Source of the DNA: Pseudomonas pseudonitroreducens
GTDB taxonomy: Bacteria > Pseudomonadota > Gammaproteobacteria > Pseudomonadales > Pseudomonadaceae
Length of the DNA stretch: 64,000 bases
NCBI RefSeq assembly: GCF_021603645.1
Contig: NZ_BQHJ01000001.1
Span: forward strand, 62,001 to 126,000
Direction of reading: 5' to 3'
Below, piece by piece: positions 33,936 to 43,401 of this stretch; within the stretch, counting starts at the first letter, position 1; every line of letters begins with the position of its first letter. Made by a program: the position numbers and the translations under genes. The notes beneath the pieces were generated by a model. That model ran no database searches, was not told the DNA's origin, and saw only the letters and a list, made by a program, of their open reading frames with translations.

Positions 33936-36035
33936 TTATTTCACGATGCGTCCGAAGAGGTTCTGGAACATCAGCGGGTCGCGGCCTTCGGTGAGGTCGT
34001 AGAGTGAGTAGTAGTGGTTGAGGCGCGCGCCGCCGTCGCGGGTCAGCGGGTCCCAGGTGAGGTTGGCCCTGCGCATGGTGGAGCTGCTCATCAGTTCGTC
34101 GAAGGGGATCGACACATAGATGCCTTTGTCGAAGCTGCCTTCGCCGAACTCTTCCTTGCTGGCGCTGGTGAGCGTGACCCAGGCGCCAAAGCGCACGCCG
34201 TTGCTGAACTGCCGCGAGAGGTCCAGCGTACCGCCCCAGTCGCGCGCCAGATAACGGCCGGCGCTGACCTGGGCGAGGATGTCCTCGAAGCCGGTCTGCC
34301 AGTAGAGCGTCACGAAGCCGGTGGCAACCTGGTAGTCGCGCAGGCCGAAGTGCTGGTCGAAATCGCGCTGGCGCACCAGGTCGAGGTTGGCGCCCAGGGC
34401 CCAGGATTCGTTCATCGGGCGATAGAGCAGCTCGCCACCGATGCCGGCGTACATGGTCTCCAGGTAGCCGCCGTAAAGCATGCCGTAGAGGTCCTGGTCC
34501 AGCCGAGCGGTCTTGTTCAGCTGGAAGGTGGGCAGCGTGACGTTCGAGGTGGTCATGTACTGGCGGATGTCGGTGCGTACCCGCGGCAGGTTGCTCGGTG
34601 CGTCGTAGGTGAAGTTGTCGTAGTTGTTGATCAGGTTGACGCTGAGCAGGCCATTGCCCCACAGGCTCGGGGTGAAGCGGTATTCGCTGTCGAGATCGGC
34701 GGTGAATTGGTACAGAAGGAAGTTGTCAGGCCCGCCGATGCTCTGGTTGTAGCCCAGCCCGACGTTGTAGCTGAAGGCGTCCGGCCGCTGGCTGTAGAGC
34801 TGCTCTTCCTGTTGCGGTAGCGGCGCCGTCTGTTCGGTGGTGCGGCGCAAGTCTTCCAGCGGGCGTTCCTGGTTCGCGACGTCGCGGAATACCCGGCGCG
34901 GCACGCTGGTTTCGACCATGGGTTGGCCATAGCGTGTATCGACGACGGTGAACCATTGCACGTCGTCATCGACGCTGTTGTCGAGAATGCGCGCGGTGCG
35001 GCCGACGGCCTCGGGCGGGTACAGATAGCGGGTCTGTTCGCCATAGACCACGACTTCACTGTTCTTGCGGGTGATGCGCTCCACCTTGTAGCCGGCGTTC
35101 TCTTCGACGCGCCGGGAAACATCCGCCCAGTCCACGGTATCTGGCTCGCGCTGGGCCGCGTTCTGCTGCAACGGTTCCGGGGCAGGATCGTTGACCTTCG
35201 CGGGGGCCGTGCGACTGGCAAAGTTGGTGTGCAGGGTGATGCCGAACATGGCGGTGTTGCCACGCTCGAAGGCTGCATGCAGGTCGATGGAATCGCTGGC
35301 CTTGAAGACCATGCCGATGTTGAACGGCGAACGCTGCTTCTGGTTGTTGTTCAGGGGCTCGTGCTGATAGTCGTTGCCGTCATACTCGAGCTTGAGGGAC
35401 AACGGCTCCCACGGCGTTTGCCAGTTGATACCGCCGAACAGGGAGGGACGGCCACGGAAATAGCTATTAGCGTCGAACGACCCCGCGCGCGCTACATCCG
35501 AGTCCGGTACTGGGCGGCTTTTGAACCTGTCATCGACCCAGCCCAGAGGGTTATCCAGATCACCGCGATTGCCGATGTAGCCCCATGCCAGCCCCAGACT
35601 GAAATCGAGGTCACCCACACGCTTGTTGCCGACGAAATATTCACTGGAGAACAGCCCAGTACCGCCGATATCCCGGCCGCCAAGCGCAATCTCGGGCGCC
35701 CAGCGCGACTCCTGCAGCAGGCGGAGTTTGACGTCGAAGGACTTGTCCTTGTAACTCTGGTTGCCGCTGAAATCCTCTGCACCGTATCTGCGGTTGCTGA
35801 TCGAGGTATAGCGGAAGGTGCCTTCCAGCCAGTCGAAGGGTTGCAGCGAGAAGCTATAGCGCGAATAGGGATCGGTGCGGTTGGCGTTGATGCTGATTTC
35901 CCCGGCTGGCGCCATGCGCGCGGTAGGGGTCTGCAGCAGGCCTATGCCGCCGAAATCGTTCTGCGTGTAGCGCGGGTCGGCAACCGCCAGGCTGGCACCG
36001 GCCAGCAGCAGGTAGAAACTGTGGCGAGGCTTCAT
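33936..36035 (-). CDS. yjbH: YjbH/GfcD-family outer-membrane exopolysaccharide protein
   Basis: A 699-residue protein matching the E. coli YjbH/GfcD length (about 698). The signal peptide MKPRHSFYLLLAGASLAVA is followed by a beta-rich porin-like body with the early motif FGGIGLLQTPTARMAPAGEI. The second half is barrel-like, with many alternating aromatic strands. YjbH works with YjbF and YjbG in making or exporting an extracellular polysaccharide (group 4 capsule or Yjb EPS). The start overlaps yjbG by four bases. As the last gene of the locus it may close the operon; I see no strong terminator after it. Confidence 0.9.
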   Translation of the reverse strand: MKPRHSFYLLLAGASLAVADPRYTQNDFGGIGLLQTPTARMAPAGEISINANRTDPYSRYSFSLQPFDWLEGTFRYTSISNRRYGAEDFSGNQSYKDKSFDVKLRLLQESRWAPEIALGGRDIGGTGLFSSEYFVGNKRVGDLDFSLGLAWGYIGNRGDLDNPLGWVDDRFKSRPVPDSDVARAGSFDANSYFRGRPSLFGGINWQTPWEPLSLKLEYDGNDYQHEPLNNNQKQRSPFNIGMVFKASDSIDLHAAFERGNTAMFGITLHTNFASRTAPAKVNDPAPEPLQQNAAQREPDTVDWADVSRRVEENAGYKVERITRKNSEVVVYGEQTRYLYPPEAVGRTARILDNSVDDDVQWFTVVDTRYGQPMVETSVPRRVFRDVANQERPLEDLRRTTEQTAPLPQQEEQLYSQRPDAFSYNVGLGYNQSIGGPDNFLLYQFTADLDSEYRFTPSLWGNGLLSVNLINNYDNFTYDAPSNLPRVRTDIRQYMTTSNVTLPTFQLNKTARLDQDLYGMLYGGYLETMYAGIGGELLYRPMNESWALGANLDLVRQRDFDQHFGLRDYQVATGFVTLYWQTGFEDILAQVSAGRYLARDWGGTLDLSRQFSNGVRFGAWVTLTSASKEEFGEGSFDKGIYVSIPFDELMSSSTMRRANLTWDPLTRDGGARLNHYYSLYDLTEGRDPLMFQNLFGRIVK

Positions 36036-36808
36036 GGTGTTTCCGCCGGCAGGGGTTGTGTGGCCAGGAAGTCGGCCAGTTCGCGACTCAAGTCCGGGGC
36101 GCTGTCCTTGATTTCCCGGGCATCCAGCGGCACCAGCAGCACGGCGCCCGGGGCCGGTGGGGCGGCTTGCTCCTGGCGGTTCCACAGGGCAACGCCCAGC
36201 CGGGTGACCTGGCCGTCAGGCTGGATCAGGTAGAGGTAATCCGGGTCTGCCTCAGCCAGTGCGGGGCACTGCGGTGCATAGCGATAGGCCGGTTGCAGCG
36301 GGACGAAGGGCAGCTCGCAGTCGTTCGATACCGCGCCGATGATCCGCACGGTGGTCGGCCGTGGCGGGAAGACCAGCCGATCGCCGCCTTGCAGCTTTGG
36401 CGAGTGCTCGGCGTTGAGCTCTATCTGCAGCGGATCGAGGTGATAGGACTGGCGGCCGGTTACAGGCAGGGCGATCACCTGTTCGCCGAGACGTCGGGCG
36501 ATATTCGCCAGGCCGGGCTTGTCCTGCAGCAGGGCAAGACGTTGCACCTGGCTCAGGTCGAACAGGACTCCAGCCCTCAGCCGGCGTTGCTCCCGCAGCA
36601 AACTTTGACGCTGCCAGGAGGCACCCAGCCAATAGCTCTGCGGGTTGACCTGAAGTTGTTGCAGCAGCATGCCGAGGCGAAGGCCTTCGTCGATTTCCCT
36701 GACGCCCGGAGCGGGCAGTTCGCCGAGTACTTCGACCCGTGTTGCCGCATGGGCGGTCGCGCCGGCTGCAACGCTGGCCGCGAGCAAGGCTAGCCGAATC
36801 ATTTTCAT
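36032..36808 (-). CDS. yjbG: YjbG/GfcC-family capsule protein
   Basis: A 258-residue secreted protein (signal MKMIRLALLAASVAAGATAHA) of the GfcC/YjbG family. Members have two beta-grasp domains similar to Wza D2/D3 domains; here GGDRLVFPPRPTTVRIIGAV corresponds to one such soluble ligand-binding fold. It is thought to act in the periplasm with the Wza exporter. It overlaps both neighbours by four bases (ATGA), so it is strictly coupled with yjbF and yjbH. Confidence 0.88.
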   Translation of the reverse strand: MKMIRLALLAASVAAGATAHAATRVEVLGELPAPGVREIDEGLRLGMLLQQLQVNPQSYWLGASWQRQSLLREQRRLRAGVLFDLSQVQRLALLQDKPGLANIARRLGEQVIALPVTGRQSYHLDPLQIELNAEHSPKLQGGDRLVFPPRPTTVRIIGAVSNDCELPFVPLQPAYRYAPQCPALAEADPDYLYLIQPDGQVTRLGVALWNRQEQAAPPAPGAVLLVPLDAREIKDSAPDLSRELADFLATQPLPAETP

Positions 36809-37461
36809 GGCTGGCTCCGCAATGGGCGCAACTGGGTAATGGTGACGTTGAGGCTGGGCGTGACCTGCTGGCGGCTTTGCAGGATGAAGCCGTCACTAGG
36901 GTCGACCCAATAGCTGTTGGTGGCCGCCATGTTCTTGATCGGCGCGCTCAGGTGCTCGTCAATGCGCAGCAGCCTGTGGTCCTGATCGAGGATGCGTACG
37001 GTCTCATTGCCAACGCGGCGCAGCTTGCCGGTGAGCGGAACGTCCAGCAGGTAGCCGGGCCCGAGGTCGATCCAGCGCTGGCTCGCCTGCTCTTCGCCGA
37101 TATGCAGCAGCCCGCTGATGAAGGGCGAGTCCGGCGCGAGGCGGGTGCCCAGCAAGTCATCCGGGAAACCCAGCGTGCGCACCACCACGCCATCCTGCAG
37201 GAGCAGCAGCTGGCGCGAAGAGGCCTGCCAGTACTGCAGGTCGCCTTGCGTGCGTACCAGCGCCATCACTGCCGAGCCGTACTCGGTGGTGACCTCGATC
37301 TGGTAGTAGGGCAGGGCATTGACCTGGGCACGTGTCAGCTCCAGCGGAGCTGGGCTGCCGAAGCTGGCGCCCAGCGTATTCAGCGAGGCCTGCATCAGCG
37401 GGTTACAGGCGGCCAGGGCGCAGGCGAGCACCACCAACGCGAGGAGGCGATAGGCGTTCAT
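36805..37461 (-). CDS. yjbF: YjbF/GfcB-family capsule lipoprotein
   Basis: A 218-residue lipoprotein with signal MNAYRLLALVVLACALAAC (lipobox LAAC). The family (GfcB/YjbF) is an outer-membrane lipoprotein needed for group 4 capsule or Yjb polysaccharide. The characteristic central region TRAQVNALPYYQIEVTTEYG is followed by GFILQSRQQVTPSLNVTITQ near the end. It overlaps yjbG by four bases and starts 7 bases after the wza stop. Confidence 0.88.
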   Translation of the reverse strand: MNAYRLLALVVLACALAACNPLMQASLNTLGASFGSPAPLELTRAQVNALPYYQIEVTTEYGSAVMALVRTQGDLQYWQASSRQLLLLQDGVVVRTLGFPDDLLGTRLAPDSPFISGLLHIGEEQASQRWIDLGPGYLLDVPLTGKLRRVGNETVRILDQDHRLLRIDEHLSAPIKNMAATNSYWVDPSDGFILQSRQQVTPSLNVTITQLRPLRSQP

Positions 37462-37468
37462 GAGGCGC

Positions 37469-38575
37469 TCAGTTGTCGTTGAGGTTGCGTTGAATGGTCG
37501 AGCCGGTGCCGAGAATGCCGGCGGAGGGCACCAACTGGCTGATCAGGCGGTTCCAGCGAGTCACACCGGCCGGGCCGACGTAGACGACGTCCTGCGGTTG
37601 CAGCTGGAATTGCTGGGCAAGGATGAAGGCGGTGGGCGAGTTGGCGTCGAGCTGAAAGACCGTGGCGCGCTGTTTCTCCAGATCCTCGACACCGCGAATC
37701 ACATACACGGCCTTGCCGTTGGCGGTGGTCTGGTTGAGGCCGCCGACGCTGCCCAGCGCATCGGCCAGGTTCATCTCGCGGGTCTTGAAGGTCAGCGCGC
37801 GCGGCGCGTTCACTTCACCCATCAGATAGACCTTCTTGCGGTCGTTGTAGGGCAGGTAGATGCGGTCGCCGTCCTTCAGGTACAGCTTGTACAGGTCCGC
37901 GCCCTGGGCGGTGTTCAGCGCATCCAGGTTCAGATGGAAGACCTGGTTGTCGCGCTGCAGCGTCAGGCCGGAGAGATCGGCGTTGAGGGTGTCCAGCTGG
38001 GCCGCACCTATGGCCTCCATCAGCGCCAGCGGCGTGGTGGTGATTGGCTGCGGGCCCGCCTTGATGAACGCGCCATTGAGTATCACTCGCTGGCTGGCGA
38101 AGCGCAGCACGGCAATGTCTACCTGCGGCTCTTCGACATAGGCCGCCAGGGCGTTGGTAATGGTCTTGCGTACGTCTTCGATCGTCCTGCCCGACACGCG
38201 CAGAGTGCCGACGTAGGGATAGAACAGCGTGCCGTCCGGGCGTACCAGGCGACCGTTGGCGTCGGTCTGCTGCTGTTGGCCGGCGGGCGACGTCAGCTCG
38301 GGGTGGTCCCATACGGTGATGTACAGCAGGTCACCGGCGCCGATCTGGTAACTCTCCGGACGGAAGCTGGCGAGTTCTTCGGGAACGGCTTCCTCCTGCC
38401 GGGTAGCCGCTTCCACCGTGAGCAGCTTGGGCGTGATCTGCACCAGCTGCACGCGACTGGATTCAGCCGAGTCTTCCTGTATCAGTCGCTCGGTATCCAG
38501 ATTCTGGCCGGGGGAGAACATGCATCCCTGAAGCGCAAGGGCAGACAGGATGGCAAGGGACAAGGGACGAATCAT
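37469..38575 (-). CDS. wza: Wza/GfcE polysaccharide export outer-membrane lipoprotein
   Basis: Wza forms the octameric outer-membrane channel for capsular polysaccharide. The 368-residue protein has a short signal MIRPLSLAILSALALQGC with lipobox LQGC. A poly-export domain follows (YQIGAGDLLYITVWDHPELT), then two SLBB domains (including KKVYLMGEVNAPRALTFKTR) and a C-terminal amphipathic helix region (GVTRWNRLISQLVPSAG). It heads the wza-yjbF-yjbG-yjbH string and follows the AT-rich repeat-unit genes. It should pair with the Wzc kinase at 49087-51348. Confidence 0.93.
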   Translation of the reverse strand: MIRPLSLAILSALALQGCMFSPGQNLDTERLIQEDSAESSRVQLVQITPKLLTVEAATRQEEAVPEELASFRPESYQIGAGDLLYITVWDHPELTSPAGQQQQTDANGRLVRPDGTLFYPYVGTLRVSGRTIEDVRKTITNALAAYVEEPQVDIAVLRFASQRVILNGAFIKAGPQPITTTPLALMEAIGAAQLDTLNADLSGLTLQRDNQVFHLNLDALNTAQGADLYKLYLKDGDRIYLPYNDRKKVYLMGEVNAPRALTFKTREMNLADALGSVGGLNQTTANGKAVYVIRGVEDLEKQRATVFQLDANSPTAFILAQQFQLQPQDVVYVGPAGVTRWNRLISQLVPSAGILGTGSTIQRNLNDN

Positions 38576-38749
38576 GGGGGGCTACACAAAGGGGTGAAGG
38601 GGAGGGCGCGAGCGATTTCCAGCGCCGTAATTGCAGGGCGCAAGGTGCTGGCCGGGAGGCTGCGCAGGGTAGCAATGGGGCTGGATTGCGGATGTAGGAA
38701 ACGGCTGGCGGGGAGGAGCAGTAAATTCTTGAACTGAGGGAGGCGGCGA

Positions 38750-40165
38750 TCAGTAGGCGTTCTTGTGCACGAAGCCCTTGAACAGCGTGAGGAAGACGAT
38801 CTTCAGGTCCCACCACAGCGACCAGTTGTTGATATAGGCCAGGTCGAACTCGATACGCTTCTGCATTTTCTCCAGCGTATCCGTCTCACCCCTCCAGCCA
38901 TTTACCTGGGCCCAACCGGTGATGCCCGGCTTGACCTTGTGGCGCAGCATGTAGCTGCTGATCTGCCCGCGATATTCCTCGTTGTGCGCGATGGCATGAG
39001 GGCGCGGCCCGACGATGGACATGTCACCCATGAAGACGTTGATGAACTGCGGCAGTTCATCCAGCGAGGTGCGCCGCAGGAAGGCCCCCAGCGGAGTGAT
39101 GCGGCTGTCGTTGCGGGTTGCCTGGGTGACGGTCGCGCCGTTCTCCATGACCCGCATGCTGCGGAACTTCCACACGTCGATAGAGCGGCCATCGATGCCA
39201 TAGCGCTTCTGGCGGAAGAATACCGGGCCCGGGGAGGTGAGCTTGATAGCCGCCGCGATGACCAGCATGGGAACGGCGATCAGGCAAAGGATCAACGAGG
39301 AAAGGACGATATCTTCCAGGCGCTTTACCAGCGCAGCCGCACCCACCATAGGGCTGTCGAAGATACTGATGGTAGGGATGCCGTCGATGTTCTGCGCGCG
39401 GGCGTGGAGCAAGTTGAAGACGAACACATCGGGCACGATATAGACAGATGCCGTGGTATCGCTCAGTTGTTCCACCAGCCAGCGGATTCGCGTTTCGCTG
39501 CGCATCGGGAGGGTGATGTAGACGCGATCCAGCTTGCCCGCGCGAGCCTGTTCAACCAGGTGGTCCAGCGTGCCGGAAATAGGCAGCTTTATATCGCCAT
39601 TGCCCAGGCTAACCGGGGCATGCAGCGTGTCATCGAAGAAACCGGCCAATTCCAGCCCCATCCAGGGGGCGCTGGCAATATTGGTTGCCAGGCGCTGCCC
39701 CAGCGGCCCTGCACCGGCAATGGCAACCGAACGAGCGTTAAAACCTCTCCGGCGCAATGCATGCAAGCCTGTGCGCAACAGCACGCGGTAACCGCACAAT
39801 CCAGCAAGTACCAACGAGAACCACTGAATCTGCCCTGAACCACTGAGCACGGTAATTTCTGGGCTGAGATAGTCGGTAACCGCGACCCCGGTAAAGCTGA
39901 TCGCCCAGATACCACCGACCTTGCGCAACTCCTCGCGAGTTCGTTCACCCCGCCAGGAGACATAGAGCTGCCCGAAGTCTCCGAGCAGATAGAAGATGAC
40001 CAAGGCAAACAGAGTCGCGATGACTGCTGAGTAATCCCAGTGCACTCTGTCAGCGGCAATAACCAAGCTCATGCCGAGGCAGATGACGCTGAGATCAAGC
40101 AGCTTCTGCAGCACGGAGATAGTGGCTTGATGGGGGCGGAGGATTCCGCGGTCCTTGCGGTTCAT
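38750..40165 (-). CDS. WcaJ-type undecaprenyl-phosphate hexose-1-P transferase
   Basis: This enzyme starts the polysaccharide by moving glucose-1-P (or galactose-1-P) from UDP-sugar to undecaprenyl phosphate. The 471-residue protein has the polyprenol-P hexose transferase layout: four or five N-terminal transmembrane helices, a CoA-binding-like domain (SVAIAGAGPLGQRLATNI), one more membrane helix (~residue 290) and the catalytic bacterial-sugar-transferase domain. Motifs there are DVWKFRSM, DELPQFINVFMGDMSIVGPRP and KPGITGWAQVNGWRGETDT. Composition is intermediate, less GC-rich than wza but more so than wecG. Glucose rather than galactose is inferred only from the family. Confidence 0.9.
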   Translation of the reverse strand: MNRKDRGILRPHQATISVLQKLLDLSVICLGMSLVIAADRVHWDYSAVIATLFALVIFYLLGDFGQLYVSWRGERTREELRKVGGIWAISFTGVAVTDYLSPEITVLSGSGQIQWFSLVLAGLCGYRVLLRTGLHALRRRGFNARSVAIAGAGPLGQRLATNIASAPWMGLELAGFFDDTLHAPVSLGNGDIKLPISGTLDHLVEQARAGKLDRVYITLPMRSETRIRWLVEQLSDTTASVYIVPDVFVFNLLHARAQNIDGIPTISIFDSPMVGAAALVKRLEDIVLSSLILCLIAVPMLVIAAAIKLTSPGPVFFRQKRYGIDGRSIDVWKFRSMRVMENGATVTQATRNDSRITPLGAFLRRTSLDELPQFINVFMGDMSIVGPRPHAIAHNEEYRGQISSYMLRHKVKPGITGWAQVNGWRGETDTLEKMQKRIEFDLAYINNWSLWWDLKIVFLTLFKGFVHKNAY

Positions 40166-40281
40166 TTAGGCACTCCTTTGCGCCTGTAGATTGGGAGCAT
40201 GTCACAAGATCTTCGTTAATTTAGGTCGATCGGGTTATTCGGTGAGAGAAATATTAAAAATCTTGGAGTAGTTGGATTCAG

Positions 40282-41055
40282 TCAATTAGAGATATAGAAC
40301 CGGCCCAGGATTTTTTTGATCTTTTCCTTAAGCAGTATCCAGGCAAATATAGTATTGGTTGTCAAATAACGCTTCCACATTCGACCGGGTTCTTGGATGA
40401 CGCGGTAGAACCATTCGAGGCCACAGTTTTGCATCCAGATAGGCGCGCGCTTTACTTTTCCTGCAACCACGTCGAAGGTCCCGCCTACGCCCATGACAAA
40501 GTTAGCGCCCAGTTGATCCTTCCAGCGATTGATGAAATTTTCCTTTTTGGGTGAGGTTATTGCTACAAATAGGAGTTTCGCACCCGAAGCGCGAATTTTT
40601 TCTACCATGGCTTCCTCGTTGTCCCAGAAATAACCATGGTGATACCCGGCGATTGTGATGTTTGGATATAGCGCGTGCAACGTCTTTGCTGTCTGAGAAA
40701 CTATTTCATCTGTTGCGCCAAGTAGATATACGGATAGTCCGTTACTGGCGCTCATAGCGAGTAACTCATGGAATAAATCAATGCCGGAGACTCGTTCGGG
40801 GACCTTATGCCCAAGTAGCCGCGCTCCCCATACAACGCCCATTCCATCAATATTAATTATATCGCAGGAAGTGACAGATTCTTTCAGTTTCGGATCAGAG
40901 CTCATGTGTACGATCTTTGCGGCATTAACCACTACGTGTTGTATAAAATTTCCTTCTAATATTTTTTCCCGTACTAATTCCACTGTCTTATGGCAGGAGA
41001 TGGCATGCATAGGACAGCCAAGCACTTCAATTTTAAACGAAGATAAGTCTTTCAT
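40282..41055 (-). CDS. WecG/TagA/CpsF-family glycosyltransferase
   Basis: A 257-residue GT26-family transferase. The diagnostic stretches are NIDGMGVVWGARLLGHKVPE (substrate-site Asp), YLLGATDEIVSQTAKTLHA and LLFVAITSPKKENFINRW. E. coli WecG adds ManNAcA from UDP-ManNAcA to a lipid-linked acceptor. Because wecB and wecC lie in the same locus, ManNAcA is the likely donor sugar here. It is AT-rich and begins 3 bases after the wzy fragment stop. No membrane helix. Confidence 0.88.
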   Translation of the reverse strand: MKDLSSFKIEVLGCPMHAISCHKTVELVREKILEGNFIQHVVVNAAKIVHMSSDPKLKESVTSCDIINIDGMGVVWGARLLGHKVPERVSGIDLFHELLAMSASNGLSVYLLGATDEIVSQTAKTLHALYPNITIAGYHHGYFWDNEEAMVEKIRASGAKLLFVAITSPKKENFINRWKDQLGANFVMGVGGTFDVVAGKVKRAPIWMQNCGLEWFYRVIQEPGRMWKRYLTTNTIFAWILLKEKIKKILGRFYISN

Positions 41056-41058
41056 TTT

Positions 41059-41796
41059 TTATTTGCATAGGTGAAGGTTTAAATTGCTAATTAAAATGCA
41101 CCCAACGATCATGCCGGCAGACGCTGCCTGATATGAAATTGCATAAACTATGAAGAGGGTAAGTAGATAGATTGATATTGGGGCTTTTAGTGAGGTTGGC
41201 GCTAGGGATCTAAAAGATAAGACTATTAATGAAAGCATGAAAATTCCAGCTAGGCCATATTTTGCGAAGAAAGTGATGTATGCACTATCGACAAAATTGT
41301 TGGTAGTGTCTAATGATCTATATCCAAACCAGTCAATTTCAAATACGGTTCCAAAGCCTGCGCCTAGTAAGTAGTTGGTTGGAGTGAATGAGGCGATTAC
41401 ATCAAAGGCAGGGGCGTATCGAGTTGATAACTGAGAGAGTGCTCCGTCGAGGGTAATGCTTTCTATAACCCTGTTAGCGCCAAATAAAGTTGATAAATAT
41501 ATGAATATAGCTACGCAGGCAGGAGTTATTATTAGCGCAAGAAGTAATTTTTTTGGCTGTCTGAAGCTGCTTAATAGTGCGGCTGCTAGTGTTGCCAGGA
41601 TGAGAACTCTATAGCCGGATAACACAACCGATAATAGTGATGCTAAAAGTGCGATAGCTTGAAGTTTGCGCAGTGTTTTATTGAGCTCTCTATGGTTTTT
41701 TGTTTTTTCTTTGCGAAAGAAAGTAAACAATAAAAAGTGCAGATATATAAGTGCTGGCGTCGAAGTATTTGTAGTTGTTTGTTTTGTAGTATTCAT
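41059..41796 (-). CDS. Wzy-like O-antigen/capsule polymerase, C-terminal part (split gene)
   Basis: A frame of 245 codons whose real coding part starts after about codon 28 (EKTKNHRELNKTLRKLQAIA). It encodes at least five hydrophobic segments (ALLASLLSVVLSGYRVLILA, LLLALIITPACVAIFIYL and others) with a periplasmic loop containing RYAPAFDVIASFTPTNYLLG, as in Wzy/O-antigen ligase proteins. It lacks an N-terminal half, which is encoded in the overlapping upstream frame 41690-42280. The first ~28 codons match the upstream gene's reading shifted by one base. I read the two as one interrupted wzy. Confidence 0.75.
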   Translation of the reverse strand: MNTTKQTTTNTSTPALIYLHFLLFTFFRKEKTKNHRELNKTLRKLQAIALLASLLSVVLSGYRVLILATLAAALLSSFRQPKKLLLALIITPACVAIFIYLSTLFGANRVIESITLDGALSQLSTRYAPAFDVIASFTPTNYLLGAGFGTVFEIDWFGYRSLDTTNNFVDSAYITFFAKYGLAGIFMLSLIVLSFRSLAPTSLKAPISIYLLTLFIVYAISYQAASAGMIVGCILISNLNLHLCK

Positions 41797-42280
41797 CGTC
41801 GGGTGAGATTGCTCCTAGTATTGAAAGCGTGAGCCATAAAAGATTGGTGGATCCTGCTAATATCACAATGTATATTGCTGCTATTGCGGTGATATGCTTT
41901 TCAGAGTCTTTTATTATGATGGCAGCTGTAGCTAATTCAAGGGCAAAAACTGCTGGCCGCAAATCTCTTAAGAAATAAACGTCTACTGCTGCACCGGAGG
42001 ATAGCGCAATTAGTGCATATGCTAGCAGTGTGATGAATAGTATTAGTGCAAACTTTTGCAATTTAAAATTCGATGGAATAGATGTTTTTTTCTTGAATAT
42101 GAACGAGATTAATGTGCCGAAAAAGAAGAAGTCATATGAATACAGTCCAAATTTGTAAAAATATGACGAGAGTGAGTTTGCAAATGGAAGGCATGCAATC
42201 GCCAAAATGAAAAAATAGGTTCCCTTTCTTCTTAGTAGTCCTAGGGCGAAAAAAGACAGTGATAGAATTATATAAATCAT
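41690..42280 (-). CDS. Wzy-like polymerase, N-terminal part (split gene)
   Basis: A 196-codon frame with four or five hydrophobic segments (MIYIILSLSFFALGL, YFFILAIACLPFANSL, FALILFITLLAYALIALSSG, AAIYIVILAGSTNLLWLTLS). It stops at 41690 within the twin A-tract GAAAAAACAAAAAACC (minus strand). A shift of one base there continues into the C-terminal part (41059-41796) to give a protein of about 405 residues, a normal Wzy size. It overlaps the glycosyltransferase stop upstream by four bases (ATGA). It may be phase-variable, a real lesion or a sequencing error. Confidence 0.75.
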   Translation of the reverse strand: MIYIILSLSFFALGLLRRKGTYFFILAIACLPFANSLSSYFYKFGLYSYDFFFFGTLISFIFKKKTSIPSNFKLQKFALILFITLLAYALIALSSGAAVDVYFLRDLRPAVFALELATAAIIIKDSEKHITAIAAIYIVILAGSTNLLWLTLSILGAISPDDEYYKTNNYKYFDASTYISALFIVYFLSQRKNKKP

Positions 42281-43401
42281 ATTTCTGGTAGCGCTTCTAA
42301 TATTTTATTTTCTTCAGATTCCCAGCAGTATTTTTTGATTAGTTCCTCATAGTTTGGTTGGGAGTGTTCTATAGATATTAACTCCTTGCATTTGTTATAA
42401 ACTTCTTGTGGTGATGTGCTGTTTATAATTTTTCCGGCTCCGTTGGCTAGAATTACCTTTCTCGCGAGCGGAGATGAAGTGGTAATTAGAGCGGTCTTGC
42501 TAAATATTGAATCAAATATTTTGTTTGGGCTGTTGAGTCTATTGTTTAGTGAGTCGTTCTTGTAGAATGCGAAAGTTATTGTTGAGTTTCGCATTATATT
42601 TTTAAGTTCTTCATTTGAAAGATAGCCCGTAAATCTTACGGATTCTGCTAGTTTTAAATTATATGAAAGCTTCTTGAGGCTCTCTAGGTATAGTGGGTCA
42701 CCACTGCCGGCAATAATAAGTTTTGCTGAGCGCTCAATTCTTTTAAAGAGAGAAAATGCTAATATAATTTCGTCAATCTGACGGCCTGGGTAAACACCCC
42801 CGCAGTAACTAAGGACTACGTGGGATGGTTTGGAGTTGATTTCTAAGGATGTTGGTGCCTTATTTGTATTGTAGGTATAGCTTAGTTTTTGAGATGTTAC
42901 TTTTAAGTATCTTCGAAGTAGCTTTAATCTAAATTCGTCCGTTGTGAAGGATTTTTCGCTATTTTGAATTGCTGTCTTCTCTACTAGATACCATAATTTT
43001 CTATATCTCCTGCTGTATGGGAAATAGTCAATTCCGCTAAAAATCTCAAGCGTCTCATATATGAATTTCGTCTTCTTTATTTTTTTGAATGTCGATGCTA
43101 TCAATCCAGGTATAGGGTTGATGGCATAAATTAAATCGGGAGATTTACTGTTGATCCAGAAGCATAGTTTTATTATTGCCGTAACTGATATCAATACCTT
43201 CATGAGCTTATTGTTTGTGGTTACCGGTATGATTTTATGCTTCGACTCTGGCTCGAACGGTTTTGCGGTAATTCCAGATATTAATACATTTTTATATCTC
43301 TTTTCGAGTGTTCCTTTAATAAGTTGTATTTTTGGAGTGGTTTGAACTCCGACTCCAAAGTAAAGAATTATTGCAGTTTTTCTATTGCTGTTTTTATCCA
43401 T
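42277..43401 (-). CDS. GT4-type glycosyltransferase
   Basis: A 374-residue GT-B fold glycosyltransferase. It has an N-terminal Rossmann-like region (ILYFGVGVQTTPKIQLIKG), a membrane-associated segment around SPDLIYAINPIPGLIASTF, and the C-terminal donor domain with LIIAGSGDPLYLESLKK and RFTGYLSNEELKNIMRNS; the EX7E region is degenerate. Sugar specificity is unknown. It is very AT-rich with AT-ending codons, unlike the flanking core genes. It overlaps the pyruvyltransferase gene by 34 bases and wzy by four. Confidence 0.82.
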   Translation of the reverse strand: MDKNSNRKTAIILYFGVGVQTTPKIQLIKGTLEKRYKNVLISGITAKPFEPESKHKIIPVTTNNKLMKVLISVTAIIKLCFWINSKSPDLIYAINPIPGLIASTFKKIKKTKFIYETLEIFSGIDYFPYSRRYRKLWYLVEKTAIQNSEKSFTTDEFRLKLLRRYLKVTSQKLSYTYNTNKAPTSLEINSKPSHVVLSYCGGVYPGRQIDEIILAFSLFKRIERSAKLIIAGSGDPLYLESLKKLSYNLKLAESVRFTGYLSNEELKNIMRNSTITFAFYKNDSLNNRLNSPNKIFDSIFSKTALITTSSPLARKVILANGAGKIINSTSPQEVYNKCKELISIEHSQPNYEELIKKYCWESEENKILEALPEI

